From Saccoglossus kowalevskii (taxonomy: Eukaryota; Hemichordata; Enteropneusta; Harrimaniidae), in assembly GCF_000003605.2 (NCBI RefSeq), contig NW_003152759.1, positions 48,846 through 69,264 on the forward strand: a DNA stretch of 20,419 nt, given 5' to 3'. This document shows positions 18,501-20,419 of this stretch, piece after piece; the first letter of the stretch is position 1; each line of letters begins with the position of its first letter. The notes under the pieces were generated by a model, which was not told the origin of the DNA, searched no databases, and worked only from the letters and a program-made list of their open reading frames with translations. Position numbers and translations under genes: made by a program.

Positions 18501-18582
18501 CATAAATCTTCACGTCTGATTGCTGGGTTATTATGGACTCTGTTGGCATCAACCTTCCGTCGGACCACTCAAATCTGTCCAT
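9465..18582 (-). CDS. VPS36: VPS36, complete gene (ESCRT-II subunit), 14 coding exons
   Basis: Vps36 joins Snf8/Vps22 and Vps25 in ESCRT-II, which sorts ubiquitinated cargo into multivesicular endosomes. Fourteen exons on - join without frame conflict into 380 residues; human VPS36 is 386 (recalled). Residues 1 to about 140 form the GLUE domain that binds phosphoinositide and ubiquitin (start MDRFEW, then [49 protein letters not shown]). After a linker, [17 protein letters not shown] begins the helical hairpin, and the EAP30 winged-helix domains follow ([34 protein letters not shown], then [16 protein letters not shown] at the end). There is no NZF zinc-finger insertion, as in other animals. 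The start is the MDRF ATG. The intron 3 donor is GC; the others are GT-AG. Introns contain several MITEs and a LINE fragment. Confidence 0.96.
9752..9907 (-). mobile_element. TTAA-flanked MITE, family C, in VPS36 intron 13
   Basis: The ends read AAAGCGAGGGAGTCGTCACC and the complement of GGTGACAATCCCTTCGCTTT. The right flank is TTAA and the left is TCAA, probably a mutated TTAA. It matches the complement of 14721-14852, including an internal TCAGATG.CCA.AGC..GTCATTG block. TTAA targets suggest a piggyBac-type source, though the termini alone do not prove it. Confidence 0.78.
10119..10292. repeat. Direct repeat pair in VPS36 intron 13
   Basis: aagcactggttgaa...caatag...tttatgcatttttaat occurs from 10119 and again from 10235. 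A perfect 18-bp palindrome (ATGACCATATATGGTCAT, 10177-10194) lies between the two. Confidence 0.5.
10359..10494 (+). mobile_element. TTAA-flanked MITE, family D, in VPS36 intron 13
   Basis: The ends TTAAAGGGTGGTGGTTGTTG and CGACGACCCCCCCACCCTTTAA are imperfect inverted repeats bordered by TTAA, 136 bp in all. It is similar in design to family C but different in sequence. A single D-like end (gagggtggggggttcgttg) also lies at 17121-17139 without a partner. Confidence 0.75.
10569..10645 (-). CDS. VPS36: VPS36 exon 13 (residues 323-347)
   Basis: Twenty-five codons plus two bases: [19 protein letters not shown] and VLLAKG. It matches the second winged helix. The recalled consensus has Glu where this has Gly (AKGR for AKER). 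Donor AAG|GTAATG. Confidence 0.92.
10984..11270. repeat. Dispersed repeat with a direct duplication in VPS36 intron 12
   Basis: About 50 bases starting gaagatatcat...gaaaatgaacaaat...gaggtcta (from 10992) recur from 11109 with few changes. The block ends in gttgacatggacgacggaca, a wording seen in invertebrate dispersed repeats. It is probably a non-autonomous element fragment; boundaries are not defined. Confidence 0.45.
11522..11606 (-). CDS. VPS36: VPS36 exon 12 (residues 294-322)
   Basis: It completes the split Arg, then [19 protein letters not shown] and AINQTVEL. Acceptor ttccttatag, donor CTG|GTGAGT. Confidence 0.95.
12440..12504 (-). CDS. VPS36: VPS36 exon 11 (residues 273-293)
   Basis: Twenty-one codons, [18 protein letters not shown] and LPL, plus two bases of an Arg codon finished by exon 12. 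Acceptor ctcttag, donor AAG|GTAAGA. Confidence 0.94.
12884..12949 (-). CDS. VPS36: VPS36 exon 10 (residues 251-272)
   Basis: Twenty-two codons, [20 protein letters not shown] and ME. Acceptor ttatttacag, donor GAG|GTAAGA. Near-identical to the family consensus. Confidence 0.96.
13695..13886 (+). mobile_element. TA-flanked MITE, family B, in VPS36 intron 9
   Basis: A 192-bp block from CTGTAAAGTAATTTATTTGC to AATAAAGTATTATACAG, with TA on both sides. The inside (CACTTGGAATTTAT, CATCAAAAATCAGTGAAAAT) matches the nested copy at 7581-7788 with more divergence. Confidence 0.85.
13959..14093 (-). CDS. VPS36: VPS36 exon 9 (residues 206-250)
   Basis: Forty-five codons, including [20 protein letters not shown] and [17 protein letters not shown], the signature stretch of the first winged helix. 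Acceptor gtttttcag, donor AAA|GTAAGT, phase 0. Confidence 0.96.
14535..14612 (-). CDS. VPS36: VPS36 exon 8 (residues 180-205)
   Basis: Twenty-six codons, [19 protein letters not shown] and then GDITEDE. Acceptor tctttttag, donor GAG|GTATTA (a weaker donor). It continues the helical linker into the EAP30 domain. Confidence 0.94.
14721..14852 (+). mobile_element. TTAA-flanked MITE, family C, in VPS36 intron 7
   Basis: A 132-bp block running TTAAAGCGGGAGTGTCGTCA to TGACGACTCCCCCGCTTTAA: good terminal inverted repeats, both bordered by TTAA, with CACCTGCGCA just inside each end. It is inverted relative to the copy at 9752 and lies 18 bases from exon 7, close to its donor. Confidence 0.85.
14870..14902 (-). 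CDS. VPS36: VPS36 exon 7 (residues 169-179)
   Basis: A 33-base micro-exon encoding [11 protein letters not shown]. It lies between the acceptor ctttatccag and the donor CAG|GTGAGT and is in phase 0 with both neighbours. The motif matches the conserved AFEDL..LM helix. Confidence 0.93.
15088..15171 (-). CDS. VPS36: VPS36 exon 6 (residues 141-168)
   Basis: Twenty-eight codons with the highly conserved [17 protein letters not shown] segment. Acceptor gatttcag, donor ATG|GTAAAT, phase 0. Confidence 0.95.
15689..15757 (-). CDS. VPS36: VPS36 exon 5 (residues 118-140)
   Basis: Twenty-three codons, [15 protein letters not shown] onward, lie between the acceptor cctgttatttag and the donor GTAAGA. 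They form the closing helix of the GLUE domain. The frame is set by phase 0 neighbours; another local AG (6 bases inside) would give the wrong frame edge. Confidence 0.92.
16013..16192 (-). mobile_element. TA-flanked MITE, family A, intact copy in VPS36 intron 4
   Basis: A 180-bp block with terminal inverted repeats (CCGTAAAATCTGTATTAG / CTAATACAGATTTTACAG) and TA on both sides. It is the near-identical complement of the interrupted copy at 7460-7849. Four direct copies of A.TAGAAG[CT]CGC lie inside (16026, 16044, 16119, 16158) plus an inverted one at 16168-16180. Confidence 0.9.
16288..16402 (-). CDS. VPS36: VPS36 exon 4 (residues 79-117)
   Basis: The first base completes a Ser codon; 38 codons follow, with [18 protein letters not shown] and the end [11 protein letters not shown]. 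The donor is GAG|GTAAGT. This is the C-terminal strand and start of the helix of the GLUE fold. Confidence 0.95.
16697..16767 (-). CDS. VPS36: VPS36 exon 3 (residues 56-78, GC donor)
   Basis: Twenty-three codons plus two bases. The core SIVFTEEQ is typical of the GLUE domain, while the following SSFTKS is more diverged than most of the protein. The acceptor is tcctccacag. The donor is AAAAG|GCAAGT, a GC instead of GT in otherwise perfect consensus. The two trailing bases AG plus T from the next exon make Ser. Confidence 0.88.
17309..17377 (-). CDS. VPS36: VPS36 exon 2 (residues 33-55)
   Basis: Twenty-three codons, [19 protein letters not shown] onward, lie between the acceptor gttatacag and the donor GTAAGT, phase 0 on both sides. 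They match the second strand pair of the GLUE domain. Confidence 0.92.
17646..18345 (-). mobile_element. LINE 3' fragment (decayed ORF2 end and tail) in VPS36 intron 1
   Basis: On - the sequence reads [20 protein letters not shown] and then KLQWESC, then breaks into other frames with [10 protein letters not shown] and KFIHFIA. This order (KYW.R.., helix, knuckle-like region) resembles the extreme C-terminus of many invertebrate LINE ORF2 proteins. Stops interrupt every frame. The fragment ends in aataaagttattattatt, a typical LINE tail, near 17646. It is 5'-truncated, as expected. The clade is not assigned. Confidence 0.65.
18380..18392. repeat. Homopolymer C run (13 bases)
   Basis: An uninterrupted C tract in VPS36 intron 1, about 95 bases from exon 1, reading as a G tract on the transcribed strand. 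Assembly length here may be unreliable. Confidence 0.8.
18487..18582 (-). CDS. VPS36: VPS36 exon 1 (residues 1-32)
   Basis: ATG at 18582 opens [16 protein letters not shown] and the exon ends in YDGEEK before the donor GTACGT, phase 0. The reading frame stays open upstream, but the next candidate start in it is a GTG and family members begin MDRF, so this ATG is chosen. Confidence 0.95.
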
Positions 18583-18700
18583 TTCCAACACAAAACAGTA
18601 CACAACGAAGGGATCTGGATTATATACCCACTTTATAGATCTCACTTCCGTATATACGCATGTCACCTCTAGAGGGCGTCCCTAATACACATTCTCAAGT
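18583..18700 (-). promoter_or_regulatory. Candidate VPS36 promoter and 5' UTR
   Basis: Read on -, an ETS/GABP-like CGGAAGTG (18643-18650) and a TATAAAG (18631-18637) lie 50-70 bases before the ATG. A CTCF-like CCTCTAGAGGGCG (18666-18678 on +) lies just beyond. ETS sites near the start are common in housekeeping genes. A short out-of-frame ATG ORF of 13 codons starts at 18661 and would be a uORF if transcription begins upstream of it. Confidence 0.4.
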
Positions 18701-19189
18701 AGGAGCCCCCAAGTCACAACTAAAATGCCCCTTGTAAAAGTACAAACTTGGAAAGCAAGTATATTTATTTAACCTCAGATTTTATACATATAACTACATA
18801 TACAACATTAAATTTTCTACTTTTACAAACATAGCGGGTTTTTTTTCTAATGATAATTAGTTATCGAACTACAGGTACATTAAAACAAAGAGCAAAGAAA
18901 AACTGCAGATATACCGGTAATAATAGTTAAAAATCAGTCTAAATTACTCAATGTGTACCAGTACATATTCCTAAAACTTTGGACTGGGTCACCCCTTGAT
19001 ATACTGGTATTTACGCAGCTACTAATAAATAAAAAAAAAAGATTAAAAAAAAAAAGTCTGTGTGATGTCCCCGCAATACACATTTACTTTACGACATTTC
19101 TAATGTAATAATACATCAGTACTTTAAAGCTAGATTTATAGGTCTCCTTTGCTTATTTTGAGTAACTTAGGGCGCCTGCCTTCAGAGAT
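18701..19189. other. Divergent spacer between VPS36 and the KLHL gene
   Basis: AT-rich, with poly-A runs near 19030-19056 and no coding content. I see no clear element ends. Confidence 0.5.
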
Positions 19190-19310
19190 TAACCTTTATG
19201 CGCCGTGGCCGTGCGCACAAATGTACTGAGAGGGCGGAGCACAAAGCATAATGATTGAAGTTTGATCGATGAATGAAATTTTGCTTCTGTCTTCCTTTCA
19301 AACAATTTGG
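19190..19310 (+). promoter_or_regulatory. Candidate KLHL promoter and non-coding first exon
   Basis: This is a local island of GC-rich motifs: an NRF1-like GCCGTGCGCAC (19208-19218) and a GGGCGG box (19232-19237). It ends at a strong donor, TTG|GTAAGTAG, after 19309. The acceptor tttatttaacag at 19666 would splice it to the coding exon, leaving a 30-base leader before the ATG. Inferred from signals only. Confidence 0.4.
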
Positions 19311-19696
19311 TAAGTAGAATTTCGTTTTATTTAAATAGTACGATAAGTTGTATTGCATGTATGAAGTAAATTGTCTTTGTGAGGCGTTTATCTGGAATTG
19401 TCTGCTTCGTTGATGACTTGATGTTGTTTTTGAGTCACGGGCCCCGACAGACCTCACACCACGCAACACAATAAACATGGGTGATGAGGATCATCTGACG
19501 GTATTATCACAGTGTATGAGATGGGCGAACTTGGCATAAAATCTGCCAGCAAGAAAATGCGTTGGTGAGATAAATTAGATTGGAAGTACAGTACGTAGTA
19601 GTCTCGCCATAGAAATGTTGTTTTCTTCAAAATTTTCTCTGATAAAATATACCTTTTATTTAACAGTAAAACTGGCTTAATTTTGTAAAAAAAAAA

Positions 19697-19976
19697 ATGG
19701 AGGACAATAGCGACGGTGAATGTTTCCGGTCCGTAAGCCATGCTGAGAAAACGTTTAAAAAGATGGAAGACTATTTACACAACAAGCAATTGACTGATGT
19801 GATACTAGTTGCAGGTGATATGAAAATCCCTGCACACCGTCTTGTTCTTAGCGCAGTCTCTGATTACTTTGCTGCTATGTTTACTAACGATGTCAGGGAA
19901 GCAAGGGAAGAAGAAATTGAACTTCATGGAGTTGACCCCGAAGCTTTGAGATCTCTCATCAAATATTCTTATACCG
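19697..19976 (+). CDS. KLHL5: Kelch-like protein of the KLHL1/4/5 group, first coding exon (BTB domain start), 3' partial
   Basis: Kelch-like proteins bind Cullin-3 through BTB-BACK and substrates through a Kelch propeller; KLHL1/4/5 members are also linked to actin. Seen: ATG 19697 opens 93 codons plus one base before the donor ACCG|GTAAGT. Residues from about 20 form the BTB fold start: HAEKTFKKMEDYLHNKQ, LTDVILVAGDMKIPAHRLVL, SAVSDYFAAMFTNDVREA, then LIKYSYT. The VAGD..IPAHRLVLS.VSDYFAAMFTND wording is the KLHL1/4/5 pattern, not that of KLHL2/3. An in-frame TAA (19667-19669) directly after the upstream acceptor makes this ATG the start. The rest of BTB, BACK and Kelch repeats must lie beyond the window. 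The symbol denotes the group, not a proven one-to-one ortholog. Confidence 0.9.
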
Positions 19977-20419
19977 GTAAGTACAGATGTATCAACAATA
20001 CATTACTATGTGTTCTCATTGGAAAAGTTACATTACTGTGATTGAAAGAAAACAATTTAGGCACCTATTTTCTTGATTATGCCTTCTGATCTAAATCTCA
20101 GGGAAAACATGATGTGTTACATTGACTGTAGTGGTTTAAATATAGTGGTTTTTGAGTAGTCAGTATTGTCTGCAATGAATATTACTCCACTTCCCTAATT
20201 TTATTACCTGGTTTCCCCATCTACATACATCTAGATTTGTAAATATTAGTAATCACATTTAACATCCTACATTTTGACTATGCATTAATCTTGATTCAAA
20301 AAAATCTTCACACACAAATGGGAAAAAATCATTGGCTAGATTTTATAAGCTAAGAAATCCCTGCTTATGTAATTTAATCAAACATGTTTTCTGAGTCAGC
20401 AGTTTGGCTGTTATGTCGG
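19977..20419 (+). other. First coding intron of the KLHL gene
   Basis: Begins at GTAAGT and stays AT-rich to the window end. No next exon, element end or other feature was found. Confidence 0.6.

Noticed and set aside
18583-18666. N-terminal extension of VPS36 by 28 residues
   Set aside because: The frame is open upstream but its first candidate start is GTG, not ATG, and the family begins MDRF.
1-20419. tRNA or rRNA genes
   Set aside because: No clover-leaf with A and B boxes or rRNA-like segment was recognised on reading both strands; a covariance-model scan was not possible here.

Overview
The window looks like nuclear DNA of a marine-type invertebrate animal, AT-rich with many short introns. 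The genes are split by GT-AG introns and encode animal-type proteins, and introns and spacers are full of small transposons. I cannot name the species; intron sizes and the DIRS, MITE and LINE content would fit an ambulacrarian, cephalochordate or lophotrochozoan.

Three protein genes are supported. (1) The last three coding exons of GATB (mitochondrial glutamyl-tRNA(Gln) amidotransferase subunit B) lie on + between 1177 and 7158. (2) A complete VPS36 gene (ESCRT-II subunit) lies on -, from its ATG at 18582 to its stop at 9465. It has 14 coding exons and encodes 380 residues, with every splice phase closing. (3) The first coding exon of a Kelch-like gene of the KLHL1/4/5 group lies on + at 19697-19976. 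GATB and VPS36 converge on a 2.3-kb spacer; VPS36 and the KLHL gene diverge from a 1.1-kb spacer.

Region by region: 1-437 is GATB intron. 438-1219 is a perfectly phased 64-bp tandem array of about 12 copies. Its unit is the 3' splice site plus the first 44 bases of the next GATB exon, so the exon is preceded by 11 extra copies of its own acceptor. The last GATB intron holds a 4.17-kb DIRS-type tyrosine-recombinase retrotransposon (2466-6632) with inverted terminal repeats and the diagnostic internal complementary region. Its coding part is broken and reverse transcriptase appears to be missing. The spacer after GATB holds one TA-flanked MITE nested in another; an uninterrupted copy of the outer one sits in VPS36 intron 4 and gives the exact empty site. 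VPS36 introns also carry TTAA-flanked MITEs, a second copy of the inner TA MITE, and the decayed 3' end of a LINE. One VPS36 intron uses a GC donor.

The genes are unrelated housekeeping or cytoplasmic functions: mitochondrial translation, endosomal sorting, and a likely Cullin-3 substrate adaptor. Nothing suggests a functional cluster. The most unusual structure is the amplified splice acceptor in GATB. Comparisons with human proteins and with transposon families are from memory, not from a search.
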